DNA from: Aliivibrio sp. 1S175
GTDB taxonomy: Bacteria; Pseudomonadota; Gammaproteobacteria; Enterobacterales; Vibrionaceae
NCBI RefSeq assembly: GCF_001690985.1
Contig: NZ_MAJS01000006.1
Location: 362,455-426,454 of the forward strand
Direction of reading: 5' to 3'
DNA: 64,000 nucleotides
Shown: piece after piece, positions 54,444 through 64,000 of the stretch
Numbering within the stretch: the first letter of the stretch is position 1
Layout: each line of letters begins with the position of its first letter
The notes under the pieces: model-generated
What the model was told of the DNA's origin: nothing
Database searches by the model: none
What the model saw: only the letters and a program-made list of their open reading frames with translations
Made by a program: the position numbers and the translations under genes

Positions 54444-56396
54444 TTAGCTTGGCGAGTTCAATCTTGTTTTAATCGCCGATTTAACATCTTCATTTGCTTG
54501 TAAAGCTTCGTCTTCGGCCTTTTGACGCATTAATGTATCAAAGGAAACACGCGCTTCTTGAGCAAGCTCAGATGCCGCTAGTTTCGCTTCTTTAGCTGAC
54601 ATCGAGTCATCCGTTAATTGGCGTAACTTTTCAATGATTTCATCAGGTGCATCGCCTAAATCAACGCTTGATTCACCACGTGCTAATGCTTCTTTACGTA
54701 ATTGTTTTTTCAGCATCCAAATAGCATCGTTCGCTTCACGCTCAAGATCGGCTGCTTCAATTGCGTTATCACGTAGTTGTTCAAAACGAGCCAATGCTTG
54801 GCCTTCTTTGCTCCAAGGATCAACATCTGGTAAGTCAGAAATGTTGATCACAGGATCCACGTAATCATCTTGGTGTGATAAGTCTAGCATTGCTGCTTTT
54901 ACACCAGAGATCATTAGCATAACTGCGATAACCAATAGTGGTAAACCACCAACAATTGCCGCTGTTTGTAATGTTGCCAAGCCGCCCATAAACATCAACG
55001 CCGATGGCATAAATGATAAAGTGAAAGCCCAGAACAGACGGTTCCAACGCATTGGATCTTCAGTCACGTTAGTTTGAACTACTGACGCTAAAATATAAGA
55101 GATAGAGTCAAACGTTGTCGCGGTGAAAATTACACACAACAAGGTAAATACAGCAATAACGAAGGTACTAAATGGCAGTGTTTCTAAAATAGAGAAGATA
55201 GCGCGAGTAGGGCCTTCTACATTAAGAATACTTACCACATCTAACTCACCTGATAGCTGCAGTGATAAACCGTAGTTACCTAGAATGATGAAGTACATTG
55301 AACAACCTAGAGAGCCGAAGAACACCGCTCCAGATACCATTTGCTTAATTGTTCTACCGCGTGAAATACGAGCAACGAACAGGCCCATACTTGGTGCAAA
55401 TACTAGCCACCATGCCCAGTAGAAAATAGTCCAATCTTGTGGGAAGTGAGTATCTTCAAAAGGACCCATACCACCAAAAGGTTCAGCCCACGTCGCCATC
55501 ACAAAGAAGTTAGACAGCATACGACCGATTGAATCTAGACCCGTTTCCAACATAAAGATTGTTGGACCACAAACCAATACAAACAGCAATAAACCTAACG
55601 CACCCCAGAAGTTAATGTTACTTAAAATCTTAATGCCTTTGTCCATGCCCATGTACGATGAGTAAGCAAAAATCGCGGTACATACCATCAATACTAAAAT
55701 TTGGCTGCCAGTGGTTGCAGGAATACCAAATAAGTAGCTAATACCTTCGTTAATCAGTGGTGCTGCTAACCCTAAGGTCGTAGCCGCGCCGCCTAATAAA
55801 CCAAAGATAAACAGTACATCAATGACTTTACCTAACTTACCAAAACTGTTTGCTTCACCAATAACAGGCATAAGTGCAGCAGAGACTTTTAGGACAGGTT
55901 GTTTACGGACATAGAAGAAATAAGCGATTGGAATTGCAGGGATCATATAGATACACCAAGCAATTGGACCCCAGTGGAACAGGCCATAAGTCGCAGCCCA
56001 ACGGATAGCTTCTTCACTGCCTGCTTCTAGTTGAAACGGTGGGTTTTGGTAGTAGTATGCCCATTCAATGGTACCCCAGTACAAAATACTGGCACCGATG
56101 CCACCACAAAATAACATTGCCGCCCAAGACGATAATGCAAATTCAGGCTTTTCATCTGGGTCACCCAGTTTGATCTGGCCGATATCAGAAAAAACGATAT
56201 AGATCATGAAGAAAAATGCTGCTAAACCAAGGCCTAAATAAGCAAAGCCTAGCTTGTCGGTCATAAATGTTTTAGCAACGGCAATCCACGCAGCCCCTTC
56301 TTCTGGAAATATCAGTAAAGGAATTACAACAGCACAAAGCAATAATATTGCGCCGAAAAAAGTGGGTTTATCGATAAGCTCGAAGTGTTTTTTCAT
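54444..56396 (-). CDS. BCCT family betaine/carnitine/choline transporter
   Basis: 650 residues from ATG 56396; the frame extends ten codons to 56426, but neither start has a strong SD. Twelve membrane helices with the BCCT signature FYWAWWLVFAPSMGLFVARISRGRTI. Conserved aromatic/Gly residues of the substrate site (WGTIEWAYYYQNPPF, WGPIAWCIY) are present. It imports betaine, choline, carnitine or DMSP. The C-terminal 130 residues form an unusual long, charged, heptad-like tail (NAIEAADLEREANDAIWMLKKQLRKEA...), which could be an osmosensing domain. Confidence 0.92.
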   Translation of the reverse strand: MKKHFELIDKPTFFGAILLLCAVVIPLLIFPEEGAAWIAVAKTFMTDKLGFAYLGLGLAAFFFMIYIVFSDIGQIKLGDPDEKPEFALSSWAAMLFCGGIGASILYWGTIEWAYYYQNPPFQLEAGSEEAIRWAATYGLFHWGPIAWCIYMIPAIPIAYFFYVRKQPVLKVSAALMPVIGEANSFGKLGKVIDVLFIFGLLGGAATTLGLAAPLINEGISYLFGIPATTGSQILVLMVCTAIFAYSSYMGMDKGIKILSNINFWGALGLLLFVLVCGPTIFMLETGLDSIGRMLSNFFVMATWAEPFGGMGPFEDTHFPQDWTIFYWAWWLVFAPSMGLFVARISRGRTIKQMVSGAVFFGSLGCSMYFIILGNYGLSLQLSGELDVVSILNVEGPTRAIFSILETLPFSTFVIAVFTLLCVIFTATTFDSISYILASVVQTNVTEDPMRWNRLFWAFTLSFMPSALMFMGGLATLQTAAIVGGLPLLVIAVMLMISGVKAAMLDLSHQDDYVDPVINISDLPDVDPWSKEGQALARFEQLRDNAIEAADLEREANDAIWMLKKQLRKEALARGESSVDLGDAPDEIIEKLRQLTDDSMSAKEAKLAASELAQEARVSFDTLMRQKAEDEALQANEDVKSAIKTRLNSPS

Positions 56397-56426
56397 TTTT
56401 ATTGTCCGTAATAAAAACAGAGTCAA

Positions 56427-56762
56427 TGATTAAGTACGCGCACTAACAACTCCCCGTACTGAGGGGTTCAGACAGGTTTAACTTAAAATTAATAGAGTAT
56501 AAATAGTGTAGGCGGACGGTTTTTTGTGAGTAATATAGCGCTCGAAAATTATCCAAATCACGATTGATATGGATTCGAGTTAAAATAGTGCTAATTCATC
56601 AATCTGTCGACAAACTTATTTCTTTATTTTATAAAAAGCGTGACGTAGGTATCATAATTTTAATGATTAAAATCAGTTATTTAATAAATTTCACTAAAGT
56701 GATTAAAACCTAAATCATCAAGATGAAATCATTTTAGGATCTCAAGAAGAAGAGAAGCATCG
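56427..56762. other. Promoter region of the BCCT gene; LysR terminator area
   Basis: 336 bp, AT-rich. It contains the palindromic TTTTAATGATTAAAA (56659-56673) and the CCTAAA/TTTAGG pair near 56709-56738 that may end the LysR transcript. No ORF with an SD is found. Confidence 0.35.
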
Positions 56763-57707
56763 TTAGGTCAGTGATGACACAGCAGATGATTCATCTTGGT
56801 ATTTTTTAGCGGCTTTGCTAAATAGCTCTCTGAACCATTGATGAGTTGGGTCGTTCGTACGTGATGAATGCCAATAAATGGCTACTTTTATTGGCTCTTG
56901 TAAGAAATCAGCGTCGAGCTGTTTAAGTTGGTGTACATGAAGATACCGGTCTACGAGTTTTTGTGGCAATAGCGCAAGGTAGTCACAACGTTCAATGATA
57001 GGCAACATTTCCATAATACTACTCGCTTGCCATGCTACTCGTCGCTTACCAAGAATACCTTCGTCTTTTAATCCTCGCCCTTGTAAATAACCGCCTTTCT
57101 TATCTAATTGTGAATGAGTGACGTGGCTTTCATGCAAAAAGGCTTCTGGTGAAATGGTGGTACCGGTTAATCTTGGGTGATCTTTTCGGCACATAACACT
57201 TAACGTGTCTTCCATTATGACTTTAGATCTAAGTAATGAATGTTGGTTTGAATAAGCTTCTATCAGTAAATCGCATTGCTGCGAACGTAGTGTATTGACG
57301 TGGTCTTGATTATATAACGGTTCAATTTTGACACTGGCTAACGGAGCTTCTTTACTCATGAGTGCTGATAACTCAGGCAATATGGTATAACCCAATACGC
57401 TAAGAGAAGAGACGATAAATTCTTTATCGCATTTTAATGGATTGAATTTTTTAAATTCCGGCATCATATAAGCGATATTTTCGACCGAACTGGCTAAGGT
57501 TGGGTAAATATCTAATGCAAACTGAGTGGGTTCAACCCCTCGACTGCCTCGAATAAAAAGGGGGTCTTTGAAGATCTCTTTTAATCTGATCACACCTTGA
57601 CTTACTGCTGACTGACTAATACCTAAGCGTTTTGCGGCTTTGGTGTAGCTTTTCTCTTCAACAATGGCCACAAACGTAGGAATTAAACTGTAATCTGAAT
57701 GCTTCAT
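56763..57707 (-). CDS. LysR family transcriptional regulator
   Basis: 314 residues. Helix-turn-helix (FVAIVEEKSYTKAAKRLGISQSAVSQGVIRLKEIFKDPLFIRGSRGVEPT) and an effector domain of the NodD/LeuO-like class. The divergent start of the alkyl-sulfatase gene lies 122 bp away, its likely target. Terminal tail is Ser-rich. Confidence 0.9.
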   Translation of the reverse strand: MKHSDYSLIPTFVAIVEEKSYTKAAKRLGISQSAVSQGVIRLKEIFKDPLFIRGSRGVEPTQFALDIYPTLASSVENIAYMMPEFKKFNPLKCDKEFIVSSLSVLGYTILPELSALMSKEAPLASVKIEPLYNQDHVNTLRSQQCDLLIEAYSNQHSLLRSKVIMEDTLSVMCRKDHPRLTGTTISPEAFLHESHVTHSQLDKKGGYLQGRGLKDEGILGKRRVAWQASSIMEMLPIIERCDYLALLPQKLVDRYLHVHQLKQLDADFLQEPIKVAIYWHSSRTNDPTHQWFRELFSKAAKKYQDESSAVSSLT

Positions 57708-57829
57708 ATCTTCTCATTAGATGATTTATTTAAAGTGATATAACTTAACTTATATCATGTATTAGCCTACTTTTGTATTTTTTATGTACGATAGCATCAT
57801 TAAATATTGACTATATGAACGAGGCTATT

Positions 57830-59737
57830 ATGAATAAATCTATCATTACGTTATCTGTACTTCTTGCGACTTCTTTTTCTGGAATTGCTGCTGCTGGTGA
57901 AGACCATAACCATCGCTTTGATGGTGTTAATGTTGATATCCCAACATTGTCCCACGACTACTATTTAGGTGAGAATTCAGGGGCTACGCATTTTTGGCAT
58001 GGCGATACGAAAGACATGAAATTTATTCGTACTGGTGGCAATGATGCCTTTGATGCGAAATCAGACAAAGTACATCCGCAATTAACCGCCCATTCAAAGA
58101 AAATGGATAAAGGTATTTTTGTTTATAAAGATAAATTTTTCCAAGTTTATGGTTACGGTTTAACATCACCAATGATTGTTGATGGTGATAATGGCTTGTT
58201 GATCCTTGATCCTGTTGAGTCAGTAGACAAAATGCAGTCGGTAATGGCAGATTTCCGTAAAGTTACTGGTAATGACAAGCCTGTTGCTGCTGTGATGTAT
58301 TCACATTGGCACCCTGACCATTACGCTGGTGTTCGTGGTATTAAAAACGTTGAGGATGCAAAAATCATTGCGCACGACACTTTTATGACGAATGTAGTGA
58401 AAGGGTCAATGGGAGGAACGGGCCCAGCTCTTGGTTTCCGTGTTGATTATTCATTGGGGACGTTACTTAATGTTGAAGAAGATGGCCGTATTAATGGTGG
58501 TTTAGGGCCTGATTTTGAAATACGTCAACACAGTCTTATTAAGCCAAATACATTAGTTGAAGGTAAATTTGGCACACTAGATATGGAGATTGAAGGTGTG
58601 AAGGTTGAATTTCGTCATGTTCCTTCTGAAGCGTCTGATGAAATTACCGCTTACTTCCCAGAGTTTGATCTGCTGTTTGGTTCTGAAGTAATTCAAGGTG
58701 AAAGTTTCCCTAACCTTCACACTATTCGTGGAACACAATATCGTGACCCAAGTATCTGGTTCCCAGGTGTGGACATGCTGCGTGAATACAACGCGGACGT
58801 TATGATGCTATCGCACGGCCGACCTGTAAATGGTGAAAAATATGTGGATGACACATTAACGTCATACCGCGATGCGATTCAATTTACGTACGACCAATCA
58901 ATTAAAGCGATTAATGATGGGGCAACTCAAGAAGATTTGATCCGCCAAATCAAACTGCCTGCACACCTTGTTAACCACCCTTGGTTAGGTGATTTTTATG
59001 GTTCAATTCGTCACGCTTCAAAACAAATCTTTGTCGGCGAAATGGGGTGGTTTGATGGCGACCCAACAACGTTAAACCCAACTTATTCTGTCGAAGCCTC
59101 AAAGCGTTATGTTGAAATGGTTGGTGGTAAAGAGAAAATGATGGGTTTTGCAATCGATGCGTGTGATTCTGGTGATTTCCAATGGTGTGCTGAACTGGCC
59201 ACTCATGCGATCCGTATTGAATTAAGTGATATGGAACCGCGTGAATTGAAAGCAAGAGCATTACGTGAACTTGGTTACCGTGAAACCAATAATAATTGGC
59301 GTAACTGGTACTTAACATCAGCGCAAGAGTTGGACGGAACCATTGATTACTCTAAGAAAATCAACCTACAAGCACCAGATTTGATGGCAGAATTTGAACC
59401 ATCACAATTAGTTAGTGCAATGCGCTTTAGCTTGAATGCTGAACGTAGCCAAGATAAGCACTTCACTGTTGCGTTTGAGTTTGGTGATTCTAAAGAAACA
59501 CATGCTTTAGAAATTCGTCGTAGTGTTGCTCAATTCCACAAAGACTATGAGGGTGAGCCAAAAGCAACGGTCAAGTTAACGAAACCTGTTTTCTTAGGCT
59601 TGTTAGTCGGTAAAGTTGATTTTGTTGAAGGGGTTAAGCAAGGCTATATCCAAATTGATGGTGATGCTAAAGCAGTGCCAGAATTCTTCAGCTTATTTGA
59701 TAAACCTGCGGAATCTCCAAAAATCACACTTCGTTAA
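57830..59737 (+). CDS. SdsA1-like alkyl/aryl sulfatase (metallo-beta-lactamase fold)
   Basis: 635 residues from ATG 57830 (GAGG about 6 nt upstream; earlier in-frame ATGs at 57773 and 57815 lack an SD). Signal peptide MNKSIITLSVLLATSFSGIAAA. Zinc motif YSHWHPDHYAG (His159, His161, Asp163, His164), later Glu/His ligands in FGSEVIQGE and MLSHGRPV, then an alkyl-sulfatase dimerisation domain (about 395-525) and an SCP2-like C-terminal domain (530-635). It would release sulfate from primary alkyl sulfates such as SDS in the periplasm. A LysR gene diverges from it. Confidence 0.93.
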   Translation: MNKSIITLSVLLATSFSGIAAAGEDHNHRFDGVNVDIPTLSHDYYLGENSGATHFWHGDTKDMKFIRTGGNDAFDAKSDKVHPQLTAHSKKMDKGIFVYKDKFFQVYGYGLTSPMIVDGDNGLLILDPVESVDKMQSVMADFRKVTGNDKPVAAVMYSHWHPDHYAGVRGIKNVEDAKIIAHDTFMTNVVKGSMGGTGPALGFRVDYSLGTLLNVEEDGRINGGLGPDFEIRQHSLIKPNTLVEGKFGTLDMEIEGVKVEFRHVPSEASDEITAYFPEFDLLFGSEVIQGESFPNLHTIRGTQYRDPSIWFPGVDMLREYNADVMMLSHGRPVNGEKYVDDTLTSYRDAIQFTYDQSIKAINDGATQEDLIRQIKLPAHLVNHPWLGDFYGSIRHASKQIFVGEMGWFDGDPTTLNPTYSVEASKRYVEMVGGKEKMMGFAIDACDSGDFQWCAELATHAIRIELSDMEPRELKARALRELGYRETNNNWRNWYLTSAQELDGTIDYSKKINLQAPDLMAEFEPSQLVSAMRFSLNAERSQDKHFTVAFEFGDSKETHALEIRRSVAQFHKDYEGEPKATVKLTKPVFLGLLVGKVDFVEGVKQGYIQIDGDAKAVPEFFSLFDKPAESPKITLR

Positions 59738-59764
59738 TTACACGACCTATGATTGAATAACGCT

Positions 59765-59803
59765 AAACATGCCATCTCTATTTAATAGGGTTGGCATGTT
59801 TAT
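59765..59803 (+). terminator. Terminator of the alkyl-sulfatase gene
   Basis: AAACATGCCA/TGGCATGTTT stem with a 17-nt loop, 28 bp past the stop. Confidence 0.7.
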
Positions 59804-59819
59804 TATGAGGAAAAGATAG

Positions 59820-60104
59820 ATGAAAAAGACAGTATTTATAAAATCGATGCTAATCGTTGGGATGAATCTATTGTCATTTAACGCGATAGCTTGCGGTGGT
59901 GATGTTGATATGACGGTGCCACATATACATGATGAAAACGGTATGCTTGTTGCGATAGAGCAGACTAAAAACAATTCATTAAAACACATCAATATTTATC
60001 AGATTTTTGCGGGTGAATTGGCCTCTAAAACCTTAATACATTCTCATTCAGATGAGGGGATATTTCACGACCATGAGAATGAAGCGGAAGTTATGTTTCA
60101 TTAG
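59820..60104 (+). CDS. Small secreted His-rich protein
   Basis: 94 residues with a signal peptide (MKKTVFIKSMLIVGMNLLSFNAIA) and a Cys right after. His clusters PHIHDENG, HSHSDEG and FHDHENE, with acidic partners, suggest a metal-binding periplasmic protein; the chain ends in His. GAGGAAAAG precedes ATG. It sits 19 bp behind the alkyl-sulfatase terminator and may have its own promoter. I do not recognise the family; zinc delivery to the metallo-enzyme upstream is speculation. Confidence 0.65.
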   Translation: MKKTVFIKSMLIVGMNLLSFNAIACGGDVDMTVPHIHDENGMLVAIEQTKNNSLKHINIYQIFAGELASKTLIHSHSDEGIFHDHENEAEVMFH

Positions 60105-60184
60105 TTGTATTAAGAATGTAACGCTGCTCGTACCAATAAATAACCTATCTTAATCAAATCATTGCATTCTTATTTTTAATGAGC

Positions 60185-60200
60185 GTATTCTAGTGAATAC
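60185..60200. promoter_or_regulatory. Palindromic site before the prolyl oligopeptidase gene
   Basis: GTATTC-N4-GAATAC, a 6-bp-arm perfect palindrome about 33 bp before the ATG, where a repressor would block transcription. Evidence is symmetry alone. Confidence 0.25.
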
Positions 60201-60232
60201 CTGCAAATAAAATTATTAATATAGGGATGCTC

Positions 60233-62269
60233 ATGACTTATCCAATGACCAAACAAGGCTCAACCTCAGATACGTATTTCAAGCAGACCATCGCTGACCC
60301 ATATCGCTGGCTAGAAGACGACAGAAGCGAAGAAACGGAAGCGTGGGTAAATAAGCAAAATGAAGTCACATTCGACTGCCTTTCTCATATTGATTTTCGT
60401 GATGATATTCGAGCTTTAATCGCAAAAGGTCAGGATTACCAAAAAACCTCACAGCCATTCAAGCGTGGTGATTACACCTACTTCTATCAAAATGACGGTT
60501 TACAAAACCAAAGCGTATTGTATCGTTCAAAAGAAGATGGAGAGTTTGAAGTTTTTCTTGACCCAAATACCTTTAGTGAAGAGGGAACGACCTCTTTAGG
60601 TGCTGTCAGCTTTTCTAAAGATACCTCTTTAGTGGCTTATTCAATTTCAGAAGCAGGCAGTGATTGGCGCAAAATCTTCGTATTAAAGACAGAAACTAAA
60701 GAGCAAATTGAAACGCCGATTGTCGATGCCAAATTTACTGATATTTCATGGTTAGGTTCAAAAGGATTCTATTATTCAAGTTATGACAAGCCAACGGGCA
60801 GTGAGTTATCGGCAAGAACAGAGCAGCATAAACTCTATTTTCATGAAATAGGTAAACCGCAAGCAGACGATATTTTGGTGTTTGGTGCGACTGAAGAAGA
60901 GAAGCACCGTTATGTCAGTGGTTATACAACCGAGGATGATGCGTATTTGGTGATCTCAGCCGCGACCTCGACCTCTGGTAATAAGCTTTATATTGAGCGT
61001 TTAAGTTGTGAGAACCCAACTCGAATCACCGTATTAGATCATACAGATTCAGATACCTACGTCATTGAAAATGAAGATACTCGTCTATTAATGTACACCA
61101 ATCTCAATGCGCCAAACGGTAAGATCGTTTCTTATAATGCCGTAACGTGTGATTGGCTAGATGTAATTCCAGAGCAACCACAGCCACTTGAGATCAGCGT
61201 TGGTGGGGGAACCTTGTTCGCAAGCTATATGGTTGATGTGTTAAGCCAAGTGAAGCAATATGACTTCTCAGGCAATTTACTAAGAGAGATTGACTTACCG
61301 GGTGAAGGGCAAGTTACAGGCTTTTCAGGTAAACGAGAGCAAACCGATTTGTTCTTTACCTTTACCAACTATGTAACACCACCTACGATTTATCAATGTG
61401 ATGCTAAGACAGGTTGTACTGAGTTGTACTTGGCTTCTGCATCGCCGTTTGAGAGTGAGAAATTTGAGTCAACTCAAGTGTTCTACACATCAAAAGATGG
61501 CACTCGAATTCCTATGATTATCTCGCATAAAAAAGGGACAGTCTTAGATGGTAAAAATCCAACAATTCTTTATGGTTACGGTGGCTTTAATGTCAGCCTA
61601 ACACCAAGCTTTAGTGGCGTAATGGCAAGTTGGTTAGAGTTAGGTGGTGTGTATGCAGTTCCTAATATTCGTGGGGGTGGTGAGTATGGTAAAGCGTGGC
61701 ACAATGCCGGAACACAACAGAAAAAACAGAATGTGTTTGATGACTTTATTGCAGCCGCAGAACAGTTGATTGACTCTGGTTACACGGATTCAGAACATTT
61801 GGCACTTCGTGGTGGCTCAAACGGTGGTTTATTGGTTGGCGCGTGCATGACACAACGACCTGAGCTATTTAAAGTCGCATTACCTGCGGTAGGCGTATTA
61901 GATATGCTTCGTTACCACACGTTTACTTCTGGTGAGGGCTGGGCGTATGATTTTGGTACATCAGCACAAAGTGAAGAGATGTTTGAGTATTTACTAAACT
62001 ACTCGCCAGTGCATAACGTGAAAGAGGGGGTTGAATACCCAGCAACATTAGTGACCACCGCTGATCATGATGACCGCGTTGTTCCTTCGCACTCTTATAA
62101 GTTCATTGCCGAGCTACAAGCCAAGCAATCAGGTGATAACCCTGTGTTAATTCGTATTGATATAAACGCAGGTCATGGTGCCGGTATGCCAATTTCAAAA
62201 TCGATGGATTTAATGGCCGATGTGTATGCCTTTACGTTAAGTAATATGAAGGTGGATCCGTTTAAGTAA
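60233..62269 (+). CDS. Prolyl oligopeptidase family serine peptidase
   Basis: 678 residues from ATG 60233 (TAGGG six bases upstream; ATG 60227 would abut the SD). N-terminal propeller (about 70-400) and C-terminal alpha/beta-hydrolase. Catalytic triad: Ser529 in RGGSNGGLLVG, Asp614 in TADHDDRVVPSHS, His648 in NAGHGAG. The start of the domain reads DPYRWLEDDRSEETEAWVNKQN, typical of S9A enzymes. No signal peptide, so probably cytoplasmic; it cuts short proline-containing peptides after Pro. Confidence 0.94.
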   Translation: MTYPMTKQGSTSDTYFKQTIADPYRWLEDDRSEETEAWVNKQNEVTFDCLSHIDFRDDIRALIAKGQDYQKTSQPFKRGDYTYFYQNDGLQNQSVLYRSKEDGEFEVFLDPNTFSEEGTTSLGAVSFSKDTSLVAYSISEAGSDWRKIFVLKTETKEQIETPIVDAKFTDISWLGSKGFYYSSYDKPTGSELSARTEQHKLYFHEIGKPQADDILVFGATEEEKHRYVSGYTTEDDAYLVISAATSTSGNKLYIERLSCENPTRITVLDHTDSDTYVIENEDTRLLMYTNLNAPNGKIVSYNAVTCDWLDVIPEQPQPLEISVGGGTLFASYMVDVLSQVKQYDFSGNLLREIDLPGEGQVTGFSGKREQTDLFFTFTNYVTPPTIYQCDAKTGCTELYLASASPFESEKFESTQVFYTSKDGTRIPMIISHKKGTVLDGKNPTILYGYGGFNVSLTPSFSGVMASWLELGGVYAVPNIRGGGEYGKAWHNAGTQQKKQNVFDDFIAAAEQLIDSGYTDSEHLALRGGSNGGLLVGACMTQRPELFKVALPAVGVLDMLRYHTFTSGEGWAYDFGTSAQSEEMFEYLLNYSPVHNVKEGVEYPATLVTTADHDDRVVPSHSYKFIAELQAKQSGDNPVLIRIDINAGHGAGMPISKSMDLMADVYAFTLSNMKVDPFK

Positions 62270-62330
62270 TTTAAATATTTATTAGTAATAATCAAATTAC
62301 AGTAAATAGGAATCAGTAATAAAAAGCAGA

Positions 62331-62369
62331 ATGAGCATCACGCTTCATTCTGCTTTTTTCTATGAAATA
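62331..62369. terminator. Bidirectional terminator
   Basis: AAAAGCAGAATGA/TCATTCTGCTTTT stem with a 10-nt loop and a T run, between convergent prolyl oligopeptidase and POT transporter genes. Confidence 0.9.
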
Positions 62370-62401
62370 ACTTGTCTATTAAGTCATTGGTTTAATATTG
62401 A

Positions 62402-63889
62402 TTAGTGCTGCTCAACGAATTCAATTTCTTCTGGCTGTGAACTTGTCATCATACGATTCAGTTTTGGTGCTGTAATCGCCATTACGATAGCAACCGCTAG
62501 AGTCACAAAACCGATATTTTGGAACAGCTCAGTATAGACAGGTAGGGTATCTAGAGGATCAGTAAGATGCTCAGGAGTCGCACTGAATGTAGCAATATAA
62601 CCACCAATGATGAATGAAGCCGCTTGAGTCAAGAACCATGCACCCATAGTAAAGCCCATTAAACGCTGTGGAACTAAACTTGCCACCATTGCAAGACCAA
62701 GGCCACTGATCATCAGCTCACCCAAACTTTGGAATAAGTAAACCAGAACCATCCACCAAACAGAAACCATACCCGCTTGGTCAGCAAACCAATTACCCGC
62801 AGCTGCAACTGATAAGAAACCAAAGGCAGACATAAACATACCAACCGTAAATTTCCCTGGCATAGATAAGTCTTTATTTTTGTTGCCGTAGTAAGTGTAT
62901 AAGTAAGCCAAGATAGGGCTACAGAATACGACCCAGAATGGATTTAACGCTTGTAAACTCACCGGGTTAATATCCATACCGAACAGTTCAGTGTGGACGT
63001 TATTAATCGCAAAGAAGTTTAATGAGGTTGGCATTTGCGCGTATAACACGTAGAAAATAATCGCTTGTAGCATAAGAATGAAAGCCACGATCATTTTGTT
63101 ACGTTGCTCACCTGTTTCTTTAAAGGTTTCTTTTAAGAAGAAGCCAACCACACCAACACCAATTGCACCAAGAGCCAAGTTAGCCATCATAATATTTTGC
63201 AGTAACCATGCACAAACTAAGGTAGAGGCAATAGTGCCGATCAACACAATTAAGGCTTTGGTTTTATTTAGTGGTTGAGAATCAGGTTCTGAACCTATCC
63301 CTTGCACTGTGCTACGAAGAGAAAAATAGCTAAATAAACTCGCAATTAAGCCTAGACCGCAAATAAGAAAAGCGTATTCATAACCATATTTGTTAGCAAT
63401 GACAGGACTCAGAGAAAGCGAAACCAAAGAACCAATGTTGATTGACATATAATAAAGGGTAAATGCGCCATCTAAACGGGAATCTCCTTTTTCATAACAC
63501 TTAGCTAATAGGCTTGATGGGTTTGCTTTGAATAAGCCATTACCAACCGCGATAGCACCAAGCGCCAAATAGATAAAGTTAGGATTTAAAATCGAAAATC
63601 CCATTAAAAAATAGCCGAGAGCAAGAACGACAGCACCAAAGACCATGGTGCGTTTAGTCCCGAGAACGTAATCTCCGACGTAGCCACCGACAGAAACAAG
63701 ACCGTAAACTAAGGCGGCAAATGCACCAAAGGTAACAAAAGAGTCTTGCATGCTAAAACCGAGTTTATCTACAAAGTAGACGGCGAGTATCCCTTGAAGC
63801 CCGTAGTAACCAAATCGTTCCCATAGTTCAATGAAAAATATCATCTTAAATGGCTTTGGTTGGTTTAATATACTTGTTTTATTATTCAT
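62402..63889 (-). CDS. POT family di-/tripeptide proton symporter
   Basis: 495 residues with about fourteen membrane helices. The POT fingerprint [15 protein letters not shown] (ExxERF) near the N-terminus, [30 protein letters not shown] and the [13 protein letters not shown] motif are intact. It takes up short peptides with protons, like DtpA/DtpB. A prolyl oligopeptidase next door could process imported peptides. The 63890-64000 stretch upstream is its AT-rich promoter region. Confidence 0.94.
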   Translation of the reverse strand: MNNKTSILNQPKPFKMIFFIELWERFGYYGLQGILAVYFVDKLGFSMQDSFVTFGAFAALVYGLVSVGGYVGDYVLGTKRTMVFGAVVLALGYFLMGFSILNPNFIYLALGAIAVGNGLFKANPSSLLAKCYEKGDSRLDGAFTLYYMSINIGSLVSLSLSPVIANKYGYEYAFLICGLGLIASLFSYFSLRSTVQGIGSEPDSQPLNKTKALIVLIGTIASTLVCAWLLQNIMMANLALGAIGVGVVGFFLKETFKETGEQRNKMIVAFILMLQAIIFYVLYAQMPTSLNFFAINNVHTELFGMDINPVSLQALNPFWVVFCSPILAYLYTYYGNKNKDLSMPGKFTVGMFMSAFGFLSVAAAGNWFADQAGMVSVWWMVLVYLFQSLGELMISGLGLAMVASLVPQRLMGFTMGAWFLTQAASFIIGGYIATFSATPEHLTDPLDTLPVYTELFQNIGFVTLAVAIVMAITAPKLNRMMTSSQPEEIEFVEQH

Positions 63890-64000
63890 ATTGGTTATTT
63901 CACCTGGTTTGTTATTATTGTGTACGCATTAAAAGCCAATTTATTAAAATAAAACGTGATATTTGTTCGTTTTGTAATTTACTCTCTGTGATTCACGTCG

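Noticed and set aside
1..64000. CRISPR array, tRNA, rRNA or phage genes
   Set aside because: No regularly spaced repeats, cloverleaf-like or rRNA-like sequence, or phage structural gene was recognised on reading; a tRNAscan or CRISPR finder run would settle it.
1..64000. Defence island or biosynthetic gene cluster
   Set aside because: No restriction, toxin-antitoxin, Abi, NRPS or PKS genes were recognised; YajD-type HNH alone is not evidence.

Overview
The window looks like chromosomal DNA of a low-GC marine Vibrionaceae bacterium, most probably an Aliivibrio (A. fischeri / A. salmonicida group), perhaps its second chromosome. This is inference from gene content (CARB-like and subclass B1 beta-lactamases, Dcu and TAXI-TRAP carriers, murQP, many LysR regulators, AT-rich intergenic DNA) and from near-identical matches to remembered enterobacterial families such as GadB, YjjU, PldB, YdhR and MurQ. 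I see no rRNA, tRNA, CRISPR array, insertion sequence, phage or integron part. The region is a mosaic of short operons separated by clear intrinsic terminators.

Layout. 1-3.4 kb: GNAT acetyltransferase; a divergent adenylosuccinate synthetase paralogue facing a LysR regulator. 3.5-7.1 kb: glutamate decarboxylase followed by an aspartate:alanine-exchanger-family antiporter, probably an acid-resistance or GABA-export pair. 7.2-11 kb: pirin, a small Lys-tailed protein, a two-domain patatin/lysophospholipase fusion, YdhR. 11-15.2 kb: DUF2860 outer-membrane protein, AraC regulator plus LysE/RhtB exporter, a divergent subclass B1 metallo-beta-lactamase, DUF1993. 15.3-17.8 kb: brnQ preceded by a branched-chain-residue-rich leader peptide and overlapping hairpins (probable attenuator), then a DUF2127 protein. 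17.9-23.2 kb: a large secreted HExxH protein, an outer-membrane barrel, and a divergent ToxR/ToxS-like membrane regulator pair.

23.5-34.6 kb: C4-dicarboxylate carrier, choice-of-anchor-I lipoprotein, TAXI-TRAP transporter, an ionotropic-glutamate-receptor-like channel, a LysR remnant, a chemoreceptor and a LysR regulator. 34.8-40.3 kb: NupC with a CRP site, an outer-membrane protein, and an aldehyde dehydrogenase / membrane protein / DUF302 cluster next to a TetR regulator. 40.4-48 kb: Bax-like hydrolase, PpiB, class A (CARB-like) beta-lactamase, D-cysteine desulfhydrase family enzyme, YajD, ICMT-like methyltransferase, DUF2798, LysR, LolA-like protein, CbpA/DnaJ-like co-chaperone. 48-54.4 kb: exported HAD phosphatase, the MurNAc recycling locus (RpiR regulator, murQ, murP), YaeQ, TauE/SafE permease. 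54.4-64 kb: BCCT transporter, LysR, SdsA1-like alkyl sulfatase, a small His-rich secreted protein, prolyl oligopeptidase, POT peptide symporter.

The most interesting items are the glutamate-receptor-like channel with a non-canonical pore beside a TAXI transporter, the brnQ leader-peptide attenuator, the YjjU-PldB fusion, the second ToxRS-like pair, the divergent PurA, two unrelated beta-lactamases 28 kb apart, a gene whose best start is AUU, and two genes (TauE/SafE and cbpA-like) whose start lies directly behind a terminator-like hairpin. No clearly new multi-gene system such as a defence island is visible. All family calls are from reading translated sequence; no database search was run.
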